From assembly GCA_038093975.1 (NCBI GenBank), contig JBBPTG010000111.1, forward strand, positions 1-64,000: a stretch of DNA of 64,000 nucleotides. The letters are read 5' to 3'. The translations under genes were made by a program, and so were the position numbers. The first letter of the stretch is position 1; every line of letters begins with the position of its first letter. This DNA is from Chalciporus piperatus (Eukaryota; Basidiomycota; Agaricomycetes; Boletales; Boletaceae). Shown piece after piece: positions 10,988-22,190 of this stretch. The notes under the pieces are model-generated. The model worked only from the letters and a program-made list of their open reading frames with translations. It was not told where the DNA came from and did not search any database.

Positions 10988-10994
10988 TTTTATA
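10988..10994 (-). promoter_or_regulatory. TATA box of OYE copy B
   Basis: TATAAAA on the minus strand, about 97 bp upstream of the chosen ATG, matching the position in copy A; supports the shorter start. Confidence 0.55.
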
Positions 10995-12746
10995 GACTCG
11001 GGGAGGGTTGCCACGGAGATGTTGACTAGCTATGGCACGAAGGGGCTCCGCGTTACTCCGGTGGGAGCTGCTTAATCAGGTCCTTCGTGAAGGTTTGTAA
11101 TGATGTCTTCAGCACTACCTGCTCCGGTAGTTGGGTACTTACTTGCACGCGATACATGATGATCATGAGAATGATGCTTGATGGCTTGGCCAGTATTCGG
11201 ATCCCAAGCACGCCCATGACTCATACTTATGTCCCCGACTCCCACGTAGTGAAGGGTTTTCTCAGCCAGACATGTGCCGCTCTCTGAAAAACAGCTCGTC
11301 GCCTGTGAGAACACCATTTCTTTGACAGCTTGTAGTAGTCAGCCATTACATAAAGTGCTGGAGGTTGAGAACGAAGACAGCGATGATATGGGCTGACCAG
11401 AGTGCTCACCGAACCACCAGATCATGTCGACGTCAACGAACCCAACCGACCAGTCAAACACGTCGAAGGAGTTGCCAGTGCCATCCAACGAACGCGAGGA
11501 GGTCACCTGCAGGAATGGCAATCTTGAGGGTGTATGGACGGTTGTCGACGAGCGGAGAACGAGATGGATGAGTGGCAAGCGAGCGGCTGCGTCGATGCAG
11601 ACTGCGGGTTGACACTCGAAACTATCACGTTGATCGAACCGGTGGCAATACAGGTCGATTTGGCAGGGGGCAAGATGGGGCTGGTTGGAGAAATGACGCA
11701 CCGGGAAGTGCAACCTCACGCCGAACCCAAGTCGAATGAGTCGACAATGTTACGGTCGTGTACGAACGCAGACACACGGAGAACCATCAGCAAGACACGG
11801 TGAGCAATGACGACGTACTCAGACCACCCACTCTATCCTCAGCCCAGATGCACCATCCCGAGCGAGCGTGAGGACAATGATAAGTCCTGGGTCCGTGCGT
11901 CAAACTCGATGCTTGCCAAGAGTACTAGTACTCTCGAATCGCGGGATTCCACTCACGATCGTCAGGGAGAGTGACAACCACGACCATCACCCTCTGAATT
12001 ACGCTCTCAACCAAGTAACATCCTACCGTGAATAGTTTCATCTGATCTTGATCACAGCTTCGGGAGCGGTGTGCATGACCTTCGTGCAACAGCTTTGGCA
12101 GACTTTCGAAACCCGGGGCAAGGGACCAAGATGGTGAGCCTTCTAGGTAAGTCATACGAGGCTCTTCATGGTGAGTTGTTCTGCTTTTAGCGAACATCAA
12201 GGTCCGGGTGAAATTTGAATGCCATCATGAACGTTGAACCGACATTCGATCAATAGAAATAACCCTACAGTTTTACGAGGAGGGTCTTAGGGGATCTATT
12301 GGAGGGCCCCGAGTGGACCTGAGCGATAGTTGGAAATCGATAATCGTGCGGCTGCAACGAGGCTTGTGTTTATATTTGGCGCATGCACTAGAGTGATTTA
12401 TCTCATCGAGTGTTGTCGTATTGGAGCATTTGGTTGTACTTTGCTCTATTCCCGATGTCCATTATCCATGACCACACCATCCTGGCCATGTACGATGACC
12501 TGGGGATGAAGAGGGAGGTGGTAAAATGATTCAACAGGGCCACGTGTGATCGACCTAGATTACGTAATGTGTGCGGTCAAGGCTTCCCGATGGAACCAAT
12601 TCGAACGCATCGACACCCACGAAACGTCGGATCGTTGTGCCTTCGACTCATTTGGCACTGGGCGCCTCAGAGAGCTCTCATAGAGCACCCCCTGCCCGCA
12701 TCCGGTGCCTCTGGAACTTGTCCCCCACCACTTCCCTGCGTCGAGC

Positions 12747-13526
12747 ATGACCAGCTCATCTTACAACTCCTCAAGTGCAGAGTCCGACCCAGACCCGAAC
12801 GTCGTCTCCCTAAACGACGACTATATTCCTGTCCCAATTGAACGCTCCGATAACGACCCATACCCCCAACTACATTCCCCGCGCACTCCCAGCTCTTCAA
12901 GTTCGGACAATCATCTCCTTCCAGATAGCCAACCGAGAAACCAGCGCCCCATATCATATCATAATAACCCGAATTTTGTCTCTTCCCCCCTCAATCCCAA
13001 TGCAAGCATCCACCCATCACCACCCACTAGTCCCTTCGCTCGCTCTCGCACACAGTCGAGACAAAGCATGGTCTTCAACCGAGTCGCATCGGAAGACTCT
13101 CATGCCCTTGCCTCTCAACCTTCTTCCTCCCAACCAGCAGCTCGCGCATCCATGATTCTTTATCGATTAGCCAGCGAAGACGAGCAACGTCCCACCCCAC
13201 AACCCAAGTCGCCCACCTTCCGCCAGTCCATGATCTCAACCTCCGGCGATTCAGCATTCACACTTTCCTACGACTCAAAATACCCTTCAGGTATACACAC
13301 AATGCGCAAATTTGTTCCTTACCCATTCGACCCCAATATGCACGTAAACACACCGGAAGACGACGACGCATTGCATGACCCATCGGATGAAACCGTGCAC
13401 CGCGCATCCTCCATAATCACGCTAAGGGGTTTCCTCAACATTGGCGTGTTAGTCGTGGTCATCCTGGCATTGTTGTGCCTCTTTATATTCTATCCCGTGT
13501 GGCACTACACTATTCAGGGCAAGTAG
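12747..13526 (+). pseudogene. Orphan N-terminal half of a KRE6/SKN1-type beta-glucan synthesis protein
   Basis: A 259-residue single-exon frame from ATG 12747 to TAG 13524-13526. Residues 1-200 are Ser/Pro/Asn-rich and disordered-looking; then comes a segment typical of the N-terminal cytoplasmic tail of KRE6/SKN1 proteins (FVPYPFDPNMHVN, EDDDALHDPSDE) and one strong membrane anchor (GVLVVVILALLCLFIFYPVW). In that family a type II anchor is followed by a large lumenal GH16-like domain needed for beta-1,6-glucan synthesis. Here the protein ends ten residues after the anchor. I read on downstream: no GH16 sequence follows. A GC donor at the stop (GGCAAGTAG) joined to an acceptor near 13639 would add about 60 low-complexity residues, still no GH16. 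It is either a truncated relic or a tail-anchored derivative; the clean frame allows expression. Confidence 0.65.
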
Positions 13527-14334
13527 CCTTCGTCCACGCAGCGATGAACGCCGTCGTGGTCCGCTCTTGCTTCCAACGTACGTGCTCTATACCCACAGCT
13601 CACTTGGAACTAATTTCCGCATATTTTTTTGTGTTTAGCGCGTTATAAACATCCAACCTCTCACCCGCCACATCTGTTTATTCGACCAAGTGCTCACCGC
13701 TGCGTCCTTCCCGACACCCTATCCACACTCTCACACTTCCTTAATGCAGATACACTGCACACTGCACACGACCATCTACCCCCGCCAAAAGCTCTGCGTA
13801 TTCGCTCGAACGGACTCTGCTGATAAATTTTTACGGAGCCTTTGACATATTCATCATCCACCCACACATCAGTGCACCATCGCTCCTTTTCTTCACTGTG
13901 TTGTTTCGCATTTGCTCTTTCTCTTTTTGTTCAGCTTCTTTTTCCCCATTTTCTCGGACAGTATATTATATGTGGTATCTACATCGGTGACATTCTCCTA
14001 CCTATCTCTACTGTGGAATAGGCTTCAAGCGACAGCATCCACTGTTTTCTCGAGTGCGAGATATACCTCCGTCTTGTCCGACTCGGATCGGCACATTCGG
14101 AGCACTTGTGTTGCTCCGCTTCACACGGTATCCCCGACCTTCTCCGGGCCAGCCACATGCGATGGCGCTCAAAGCTCAGTTTTTCTTGTGCTCGAAAATA
14201 ACGCTGTCCTGTGACCTCATGGTCTCTGCGTGGCCTCATAGTTCTATCATCTGATCCAGACAAATTATTCTCCAACTATTCTCCGTTCTACTCTGTCTTT
14301 ACGAGTGGCATTTCCCTGATTCTCCTAAACAACC
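13527..14334. other. Intergenic, no gene seen
   Basis: Contains a pyrimidine-rich stretch around 13900-13950 and several short open frames without family signal. A splice-like pair (GTACGT near 13578, TTTAG near 13638) may belong to a 3' UTR intron of the preceding gene. Confidence 0.4.
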
Positions 14335-15891
14335 ATGGAGTACCTCAAATCATTTTCCAGTCATCTTTCCAAGGTCGTCGCCGTTCGCAGGAAACGCCCA
14401 AGGAGAACACGAATCCGGGAATCAAACCCAAACATAAAGTTGACCACACACTCAAATATGCAGCATCAGGCGGTCGGTCTTTCTGTGTCGTCAACGTCCG
14501 ACGCTCGAGTGGGCTGTTGTGTAGATGAGGCATCGGACGCAGACCGCTCGGTGCGTCGTCATTTCATTGATGACTCGGAACCCCAACCTCTGCGGCGTTT
14601 CCGACTGACGTTACGTATATGATAGCCATGCTTTGCGTCTCGCGTGCACCGTGACGGTGGTAGGACCCTTCGTAGAAGACGGTTCTCGAACAAGAATCTG
14701 GCGCAGATCGTGAACGCCTTGGACAAGGTCGTTCAGCTTCACGTGTCCAGAATTGGGGGACGGACGGCTGTTGCGAGTCCGACAGCGACACGGATGCTGC
14801 AGTATGTCACGCTTATCGATGCGACAGGCCGGGAGCATCCGATATTGATGCAATGCTGCACTTCGTACGAGGTATGGCGGCATTATTTCTTCGGGTCCTG
14901 GTTTGCTGAGAACTTTGATGTTTTAGCAACTCCAAACCATCCTCACAGGCGCCTTGATGGGCAAAACCGCCAGCACGCTCATCCAAAAGCGCTACGTTGA
15001 TGCAGGCCTATACGATCTATGCATCGATGGAGGTACCCAAGTCGTCCAAGTGACGAAGGATGTCGATAAATGGCCACCGATCGGTCCAGGAACGAAGCTC
15101 ATCATGCGGGTCATCTTTCAACAAAAACAACGCTCGTGCAAAGTATACGAGTGTTGCTTGTGCGGCGCTTCGAATAGACTGGATTGTCCTGAAGTTAAGG
15201 ATTGGTCAGGTTGGCTCACGGAGAGTTCTATCGACTGGTGGGTAGCATGTATGCGATCATCGAGAGGGTATTGCGTGTTTACCCCCTCATAGTCAGGCGT
15301 GCGGAGCTCGGTTCCAAATCTCGTTGGAAACGAGTAAGAAAAGGGCGTCGTGCAATACTCGGGAACCCGAGCTCGACAACGAAACCCGCGCTTGTATACG
15401 CAATTTCCATGTCAAGGCAATTGTATGTTCCCGTTCGATCCCTCTCTTGAAGCATATACTCACAATTTCTGTTCTACAGAAAGTGCGTATGCTGTTTCCT
15501 GTGTGACCTATGCTGAACTTGCCTGCGTATGTTCGCTCGTTCACAGTCGGTGCGTAGTCGCGTGCCCCACCATCACCAATTATGCTAACTCGGCTTCCTC
15601 TTGAAGAAACGCGTCGCATTCTGCCCAGATGGTACAGATGAAATACACGAGGCTGATGAATGGGATCGTAGCCCTGCGCCAGTAGTTCAACGATTGACTT
15701 ATGGGTGAGTGCAGCCCCACTACTCTGCCGAAACAGTGCTCGATTGACTCCTGTCTGTCTTTTTTTCCAGCGACCTTCTCGAAATGAAAATGCTCCGACG
15801 GGACCTATACCAAGCACCACAACCACCCTCCGCTCGCACAAGCGTGCTATTGCCACGCGTTCCTATACCCCTCCTCCGCCTCAACCCATAG
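14335..15891 (+). CDS. Ubiquitin-like-domain (ULD) and zinc-binding protein
   Basis: Basidiomycete-specific protein family with a ubiquitin-like fold followed by paired CxxC motifs; role unknown. Proposed ATG 14335 (MEYLKSFSSHLSKVV). Later exons read VTLIDATGREHPILM, then after a 5' intron ending near 14935 QLQTILTGALMGKT, YDLCIDGGTQVVQV and GTKLIMRVIFQQ, the typical ULD core. Next come CCLCGASNRLDC and, across an intron, DCQACGARFQISLE, giving two CxxC pairs that probably bind zinc. The last exons read VAFCPDGTDEIHEADEWD and YGDLLEMKMLRRDLY, ending at TAG 15889-15891. The 5' intron joining exon 1 to the exon around 14650 could not be placed in frame with certainty; the first exon may end earlier than 14620. 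From about 14680 onward the exons join cleanly. Confidence 0.7.
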
Positions 15892-16473
15892 CACAGGCCT
15901 TTTTTCTTCTTCTTCTGATATGTCATCGTTGTGTTTGCGAGGATTGTGTAGATTGCATTCTCTCCCTTTTTTTTCCCCTCCTCCTGTTCGGATTATTTGT
16001 TCCTACTTATCTATACGCTCTATTTTATCTCGCTTGGTGGATTATACTTATATACCAATGTGCCCTTGGCAAGCCAGGGGCACGATTCTCCTCGACTCCA
16101 TAGCGTTTCCCTCCATCGTCGTGCACGTCTGACTTGCTGGATAGAATTCTAAATTGAAGGTTTCACTCTCGCTCGCACGGACACAGTCAGTGGATTCCGG
16201 CGGATTCAGTCGGTAAGAGAGGGACCACACGGGCCCCGATCCCTCGCTCTGAATGGGAACGAGGAAGTCAACTAGACCATTAAGCCCCCTGGTGAGAGCT
16301 TTCGCAGGCTCGAAACCGCTGCCTGACCCGCCTCCTTACCTGTCACTCCACGTGCTGTGCTGTCGAAAGCTGTCATTCAGCTGGATCTGTACTTAGTCGT
16401 AGGATCGACAGCCCTCGGTGTTAAGAATTGCAAGTTCATTACAGACGACAATAAATACTAACGAAACGAAACA
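15892..16473. other. Intergenic between convergent genes
   Basis: 3' flanks of the ULD gene (+) and the dioxygenase gene (-). Contains pyrimidine-rich tracts near 15900-16030 and no supported gene. Confidence 0.4.
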
Positions 16474-17920
16474 TTACTCAAAAACTGCCCGTGAGTCGGC
16501 TGGGTTAACAGAAACAATCATGCACGCAGAGCCGTACAAGTAATCGAGTGATGCTTCATTACCAAGAATCATGTATGGAATGTCAACCAACACCGAAGAT
16601 TTCATTGGTGTGATTGCCAACACCTCGGAGATTGGGTCTCTGTAGAACTTGCGCATAAATGTAAGCTCCGAGTCCGGGTCATTGATAATATCTTCGCGAT
16701 TGAATTTCGCGTCGACCATCATGACGCCCTCGGCATCGTCGGTTGTCAACTCCTCAAGGGCGGCCTTGATGGAGTCTACCCAGAATGATTCGGCTTCCAG
16801 GAGAGACATGGCAGGGCAGTGAAGCTTGCGCGATGTAAGCAAGCAAAAATCGCCGCCGGCCTCGTAAAATAATTTGAGGGCATACTTTAGACCAAGCTCA
16901 TCACATATATCTGCAAGAGCTCGATCGGATCCTTTCAGCTGACCCGCCAACGCCGCGACTGGCTGGTCTGCTGAATAAATGTATTCGTGGGCGAGGCCAA
17001 ATCCAAGATAACCTCCGTTTGGAAGTTTGGATTTATTGTTCACGACGTTGATTAGAGCACGCTTCAGTTTCTGCGTGAAGGGAGTGGGAAGGTAAGAAGT
17101 GCTAGAATGAAGGGGTTTGTGGTAGAGGTTGTAGGTGAGGGTCACTCGGTACCCGGAGGTGACAGGCAAGACCTCGTGATTGATGTCACCGAAGAAGGCG
17201 ACAAAGTACACAGACGGCTGGGTTGCCTCAGCAATCTTGTCCGAGAAATCAATCGTCCAGTCTTTTCCCCCATCATGCAGTACGAGTTGGCCACCCTCGT
17301 GTTTGCTAGGCAAAATGACGACGAGAGAGCCGAACATGTCCTGGCTGCGTGGGGTGTCCTTATGCGATTTGAAAAAGTCACCTTTGCCTGTCGGATCGAA
17401 GGTAAGGCGATCGGCGGAATCATCGTCAGATATGTCTGCACCATCAAGACAATAGGAAAGTGCCCACCGTAGACATTGAGCTTGTACAACTCCACCTCCA
17501 TGTCAGCCGAGTCTCTGTCGGTGAGGAGGCCCTTTGCGATGTGGTCACGAATCCCGAGACCAGTGCGAGGGTCAAAGAGCGTTGAGAATGCGCTTGTGTC
17601 CATCTTTCCTGCCTTCCTGAATGTTTCGTCGACGACAGTCTCCCCGCCACGGCCAAACGGTGCTGGCTTGCAAGCCTGATAGAGCTTCTCTAGCTCATCT
17701 TCGCTCGCTTTCGAAAAGTCGATGAAACTGTATTGCTTATTCAACAGATACACATGTGCGCGTTTCGATGGTGCGCTCACTGCTGATCGTCGTCGTGACG
17801 ATAATAAAGCGACACTTGATAGTCTGGAACGACGCATACGCCACTACAAAATGGGTCACGGTCGGCAATTGCTTCTCGCAACGCGAGTTCTGTTGTGTCT
17901 TTGGTGTTGGATGGATGCAT
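16474..17920 (-). CDS. Fe(II)/2-oxoglutarate dioxygenase (prolyl 4-hydroxylase-like), basidiomycete type
   Basis: Predicted oxygenase using Fe(II), 2-oxoglutarate and O2; substrate unknown. ATG at 17920 (MHPSNTKDTTELALREA), then DRDPFCSGVCVVPDYQVS, an intron (GTGAGC to AATACAG) and FIDFSKASEDELEKLYQAC, FGRGGETVVDE. A second intron (about 17389-17471) precedes FFKSHKDTPRSQDMFGSLVV. The iron ligands are visible as the HxD of SHKDTP and the distal His of DINHEVLPV; the Arg in SGYRVTLTYN is the expected 2-oxoglutarate anchor. The C-terminal ~200 residues are family-specific. Total length about 430 residues, stop at 16474-16476. All core residues are present, so it looks functional. A degenerate copy of its first exon lies upstream at 18448-18530. 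Confidence 0.8.
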
Positions 17921-17957
17921 GGCACGTTAGGGGCTAATAGGAGAACTTGTCAGACCT

Positions 17958-17965
17958 TATATATA
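17958..17965 (-). promoter_or_regulatory. TATA-like element upstream of the dioxygenase
   Basis: TATATATA about 38 bp before the ATG at 17920, which would leave a very short 5' leader; position close enough to be a TATA box but not compelling. Confidence 0.3.
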
Positions 17966-18447
17966 GTTCTCACTCCTATTTGATCAGATCCGACGTATTT
18001 TCGCGGAGAGCAATCGTGGATCCACCAGTCCGCCGAACCTGATAGGAATTCAACTCCCTGAGACGACGAGAGAGACGATTCCCACCTGCAACTTGAAGTC
18101 GTGCCAGCCCCGGGCCATCGACAGCGTGACAGTTGGTCTTCTAGGTGGCGTGAGGCACGAACGGTGACGTAGAATGTAGTCTATGGCTGAGTAAGCGAAG
18201 AGGCTAGCACTCTTGCCTCGATGCCGCTCCCTTTGCAGCAGCATCTTCGCAAACAGTGGTCATTTCACAGTAGCATGCTGCTAGTACTGACATGTTTGCT
18301 CGACGCACCTGTCCTCGACACTTGATGGATTGAGAACAGGGTGGCTGCAAGTGCCCACCCACCCTGTCGCAGCTCATCCAAACCCCATCAACGTTCGAGC
18401 AGTGTTTCGGGTAGTCTGGTAACCAGCCCGTCTATGAGGCAAGACCA

Positions 18448-18530
18448 TTACAAAATGGGTCACGGTCGCCAAGTGCCCCTCTCAAAGCGAGATCTTTGAT
18501 GTCTTTGGACGGGTACATGAGGAACTTGAA
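18448..18530 (-). pseudogene. Degenerate copy of the dioxygenase first exon
   Basis: The minus strand reads YPSKDIKDLALRGALGDRD then PFCNG before a stop, matching the N terminus of the dioxygenase (HPSNTKDTTELALREAIADRDPFC). No downstream dioxygenase exons follow, so this is a partial duplicate. Confidence 0.6.
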
Positions 18531-18589
18531 GACTTCGTGTGCAGATCGATAATGTGCAAACGTCCGTCTGCAGTTGCTTTATGCGGTAG

Positions 18590-19160
18590 GGTGAACTCCG
18601 CCATCGTTCTCTCCAGTTCATTTTTATCTTCATCCATTTTGCAGGCCCACGTGTACTATTTGTCCGCATTTGGAAGCGGAACATGAGTCCGTGGTCAGTG
18701 GTCATTAGCGACACCTTCAAGCTCCCGGCGTATGTCTTAGTCCACTGCCAAGAGGCACAGACCGAGGACTTGTTGTCTAGGCGGGATGATGATAAAGAGT
18801 TCCTCCCAAACAGCCGAGTACCAGTTCAACTTGCCGAGGTAGACGCGCGGTGTTGGCAACGATGGATAGAGATAGTGGTGGATGTTCGGCTTTGGCTCGA
18901 AGGTCCGGCGAAGGGTGAAGCTTCGAAGGGGCCCTTCGTAACAGGATGTCGGAGAGTCGCTGCGGCCCACGGGAAATTGTGACAGTGACAGTCTCGTTCG
19001 ATGCAACTGTCTCGATAGAGCAGAAGACAGTCGTTCTGCTCTATCGAGAGTCTGGGTTTGGGAGACTAATGCAACTGCAGGGGGTCCGAGTCCGATTGCC
19101 AGTCGAGCTTTGCCTGGAAAATGAACATCTATTCGTCGCGACCGTGGTCAGTGTCTGCCG
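18590..19160 (-). pseudogene. Decayed partial copy of the adjacent 613-aa protein gene
   Basis: On the minus strand pieces match the neighbouring gene at 19670-21511: MFIFQAKLDWQSDSD (start), YPSLPTPRVYLGKLNW, ELFIIIPPR, and a stretch resembling HGVTFRFQNVGKHYTW. Frames change between these pieces and stops interrupt them. Together with 18448-18530 it suggests that a segment bridging the dioxygenase and this gene was duplicated and then eroded. A perfect hairpin (19010-19049) interrupts it. Confidence 0.6.
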
Positions 19161-19669
19161 TACTGCGACATGTGGCATTTACCCTCTGTGAGGTTGCGAG
19201 TTGCGATGGTGATCTGCTTGGCCTGTGGTGATCAGCATATGAGGTTAGCGAGTCCTGTCACTGTTCCCGCGGTGGAGAGTTTGGTTAGTAACCATGTGCG
19301 ACCGTGACTTGTCGATACTCGATCATAGTGGAGGGTGATCGTGAACGCTTGAACGACTGTCTTCATCCCGACCCTTTGGTTTGTCTAGGGGAGACTAATA
19401 CTCAATAGTCACCGCGGTTATGTATAATTCGAAGTGTGATTTCTTTCGCGTCTTTGGACTAGAAAACAGATGATCTGTAATCCGAGAAATTTGCATACTG
19501 TGCGACTTACTGTAATCATCGAGTCAAGCCTTGGGCCAGTTGACATCTACAAATTAGATAAGAACAGACTCGGATGACGTTAATTGAAATGGACTGCATG
19601 ATCAGGACAGTAAAACACGGAAGACAACGGATAACATGGGAAGTACACGAAACGATATCAGATGGAAAC

Positions 19670-21511
19670 CTAGTGAGTTTTTTCAATAACGTAGTTGATG
19701 TGAACCTCGTTCAGACGGTGAATGAGAAAGTAAACATAAGTGAACGGAACAGGGGGTGGGAACCAATGGGAGTCAATCTTCAAGGAATCTGCGGAGGTGG
19801 GATACCATGCCCAGACAACGTCTCCCTCAGTCCACGAATAAGCCCATGCTCCAGGAGTTTTGTTTGCTATCGCGAGTGCTTCTGTTTGGCTGGAGGCTTT
19901 CCCAAGCTTTCTGCCAATATTACTTCCTTCAAGTGGTGTTATCTTGCAACCGCTTAGAACTGTGTACCGCCCCCCATTCGAGAGTTGGTATTGTAAGCAG
20001 AAATCGGGATCGGAGAAAAAGGTGGTGGATGGGTCAAAGGAAAACACCTGAACGGGACTCGGGGTGTCAGGTTGCATAGCTTGGTTCCAGTTGCGAGGGT
20101 AGAAAGTAAGAGTGGTGTCGTCTTCGCTCTTGTCTTGATTCTTGTCGATGGAAAAGGGGGTACTTGCGCCGCTGTAAAGCGCCGGTTTAACGGGCGTGAA
20201 AAAGGGGGCAGGTTTGAGGCCCGGGATACAGGGGACGACTTTGGTCACCAGGCTCGACTTATCGATACGAACGCCTTGGGAGGTTTTGATGGAGAAAGAA
20301 GAAAGGATCTCCATCGTGATGGGAGAGCGGCCAGCGAAGAGCTCGGACAATTTCAAGGTATCAGTACCAGTTCCGGAAATGCGACCGACTTGGAGCTTGA
20401 GCATCTGTTTGTTCACGTCGATTTGCAAGCGCGCGAGGCTGAGCTCGGTGCTAGGATCGAACCACCCCCCAGAGGATCTTCTGGCGAGGAAAGTGTGTGG
20501 GTATAGTATTTGACTGGTAGGCAGCTCGGAAGCATCCACAAGGTCAGCGGCGCGAGTAGATGCGATGGCGGTGGCGGCGACTTTCATAGCCCAGTCATAT
20601 TCAGCGAAAGAATTACCGCGCTGAATAACGACCGGGATGAAGTCAGAAATGGATGGGCTTCTCCCCCTGAAATAAGCCCCGTCGGAGCGAGTGCTGCAGA
20701 AGACAAGATCGTCGGTGTCGTTGACGATCGCGGGGGGATCAGGTTGGAGTGGGTGGCCGGATTCAACATCCAGCAAACGCAGGGTGTAGTCCGCCTTGCC
20801 TCCTGACTGGCTGGTCATATGAACGTCCAGCTCATTTGTATCTTCGTTGACTTCACAGGTCCACGTATAATGCTTCCCCACATTTTGGAACCGGAAAGTG
20901 ACTCCGTGGTCACCATTCGCGACGTCCTCGTAGGTGGACACGAGAGCGGAAGCTTTCTTTCTCGAACCATCCTGTGTCTCGGTCCACTGCCAGAAGGCGC
21001 AGACAGGGGACCCACCCTCGATACGGGATGGACAGACGATGACAAAGAGCTCGTCAAGAGCGTAGCGCCACCAGTTCAACTTGCCGAGGTAGATGCGGGG
21101 TGCTGGCAAAGAAGGGTAGAGAAAATCGCGCACGTCGGTCTTTAGCGCGAAGTTGCGACGAAGAACGAAGGGACCCTGAGTGACCCCTGCCTTATTGCTC
21201 ACGACAAGAGAGAGTTCCGCTGTGCCAGTCGCGTGGTTGTCGATCACGGTGGCCTCGAATCTATAGTCGGACTCTGAGTTGTCGCGGAAGCGGAACTGAG
21301 TTGGGGAAAGGAATGCATCGATGGTGCCGTTCACGTAGACTTCGACATTCGTCTTCTCCTGTGCATCTTTCACGACGGTCCACTGCCAGAACACCTGGAC
21401 AGGGTCGCCGAGGAAAGTGGATCGGGGAATGATGATCGTGACGGTCTCGTCTGTAGCAACGTGGACGTCTGATGCCACTTCCCAGTAGAGCTTTCCTTGG
21501 AAAATAAACAT
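19670..21511 (-). CDS. Unrecognised 613-residue protein with an internal repeat
   Basis: Single long frame without introns, unusual in this window. ATG 21511 (MFIFQGKLYWEVASD), stop 19670-19672. The first ~260 residues contain two related units of about 130 residues, each opening with GKL(Y/N)W, then a hydrophobic strand (ETVTIIIPRS / ELFVIVCPSR), an FWQWT(V/E) motif and a (Q)FRF(R/Q) strand, consistent with beta-sandwich repeats. The C-terminal 350 residues (SFAEYDWAMKVAATAIAS, LQIDVNKQMLKLQVG) are of a different type. No signal peptide or membrane helix is evident. I do not recognise the family. A decayed partial copy lies at 18590-19160, so the gene has been duplicated at least once; the intact long frame argues that this copy is under selection. 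Confidence 0.7.
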   Translation of the reverse strand: MFIFQGKLYWEVASDVHVATDETVTIIIPRSTFLGDPVQVFWQWTVVKDAQEKTNVEVYVNGTIDAFLSPTQFRFRDNSESDYRFEATVIDNHATGTAELSLVVSNKAGVTQGPFVLRRNFALKTDVRDFLYPSLPAPRIYLGKLNWWRYALDELFVIVCPSRIEGGSPVCAFWQWTETQDGSRKKASALVSTYEDVANGDHGVTFRFQNVGKHYTWTCEVNEDTNELDVHMTSQSGGKADYTLRLLDVESGHPLQPDPPAIVNDTDDLVFCSTRSDGAYFRGRSPSISDFIPVVIQRGNSFAEYDWAMKVAATAIASTRAADLVDASELPTSQILYPHTFLARRSSGGWFDPSTELSLARLQIDVNKQMLKLQVGRISGTGTDTLKLSELFAGRSPITMEILSSFSIKTSQGVRIDKSSLVTKVVPCIPGLKPAPFFTPVKPALYSGASTPFSIDKNQDKSEDDTTLTFYPRNWNQAMQPDTPSPVQVFSFDPSTTFFSDPDFCLQYQLSNGGRYTVLSGCKITPLEGSNIGRKLGKASSQTEALAIANKTPGAWAYSWTEGDVVWAWYPTSADSLKIDSHWFPPPVPFTYVYFLIHRLNEVHINYVIEKTH

Positions 21512-21687
21512 CTACATGGAAGGATCGTTGTCAGTCTCTGACCCGTACTTTGGCGGATAGCATATACCTTTGGTTTACAGAACTGACGGCTGCGTCAATG
21601 AGGTTGTGCGAGTGACAACAGCATGGTATATTGGCCAATATGTACCGCTCTGGCATTCTGCGACGATCGCAGGTCGCCGTGCTTACC

Positions 21688-22190
21688 GGATGGGCAGAGC
21701 CTAGACTGTACATGCTGTGGACCGGGAAGAAGGAATGTATTGGAAAGACACCAACAAACACCGGGAACGAATGGATGATAGTATGGCGGTGCAGAATCGA
21801 AGACGAAGACATAGCGATCACAACGGAGCAGTCTCAGTCCGGCACAGGGATCTGAGCCAAATCCAATCCTATGACCAGTGAGACCGCCGATCGCCCTGGA
21901 GTGCTGATATGCACGACAGACTGCATGGGAGATCTAGATCTAGATGATACCGGATGGAGTGCGGTCAATAGTCTTCTGAATCGAGCAGCACAGCAGCCTC
22001 AATCTCATTTCATACTCACTTTCAAGCCCCAGATTTCTTTGGCAAATGTCTTGAGAATTCTTTTCTCATTCACAATTTCCCACTGTTGACTCATATGTTC
22101 GGTGGTACCTCTGGAGAGTTCCGAACCACACGAGTCATGGCTACCACATGGTGCTGACGAATCGGAATATGCAACTGCCGCATACTACCG
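21688..22190. repeat. Inverted repeat flanking the glyoxal oxidase gene, left arm
   Basis: The outer ~400 bp are highly similar to the reverse complement of 26028-26387 (shared TGGGCAGAGCCTAGACTG, CAAATCCAATCCTATGACCA, CTCATTTCATAC). Similarity continues more weakly inward (GTTCGGTGGTACCTCT, GAGTTCCGAACCACA) to about 22190. The left arm carries about 43 bp near 21876-21920 missing from the right arm, and lacks the MITE found there. No gene was recognised in the arm or in 22191-22588. Confidence 0.75.

Larger units (their letters stand above)
9365..12453. repeat. Tandem duplication, unit B (OYE gene plus flanks)
   Basis: Second copy of the 6763-9326 unit. It is longer because about 11225-11890 has no counterpart in unit A; that extra block carries only unsupported frames. 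The spacer 9327-9364 between units contains a 25-bp piece (ATTGAATCGCAAGAAAATAC) nearly identical to an intron of DUF6534 copy 1 at about 5742-5767, which marks where the duplicated segment was joined. Confidence 0.75.

Noticed and set aside
10118..11014. Longer N terminus for OYE copy B starting at 11014
   Set aside because: The extra residues are not like OYE, are absent from copy A, and the TATA box at 10988-10994 places that start at or upstream of the transcript start.
11339..11719. 126-codon minus frame in the unit-B-specific block
   Set aside because: Starts with GTG, not ATG, has no recognisable domain and is absent from unit A.
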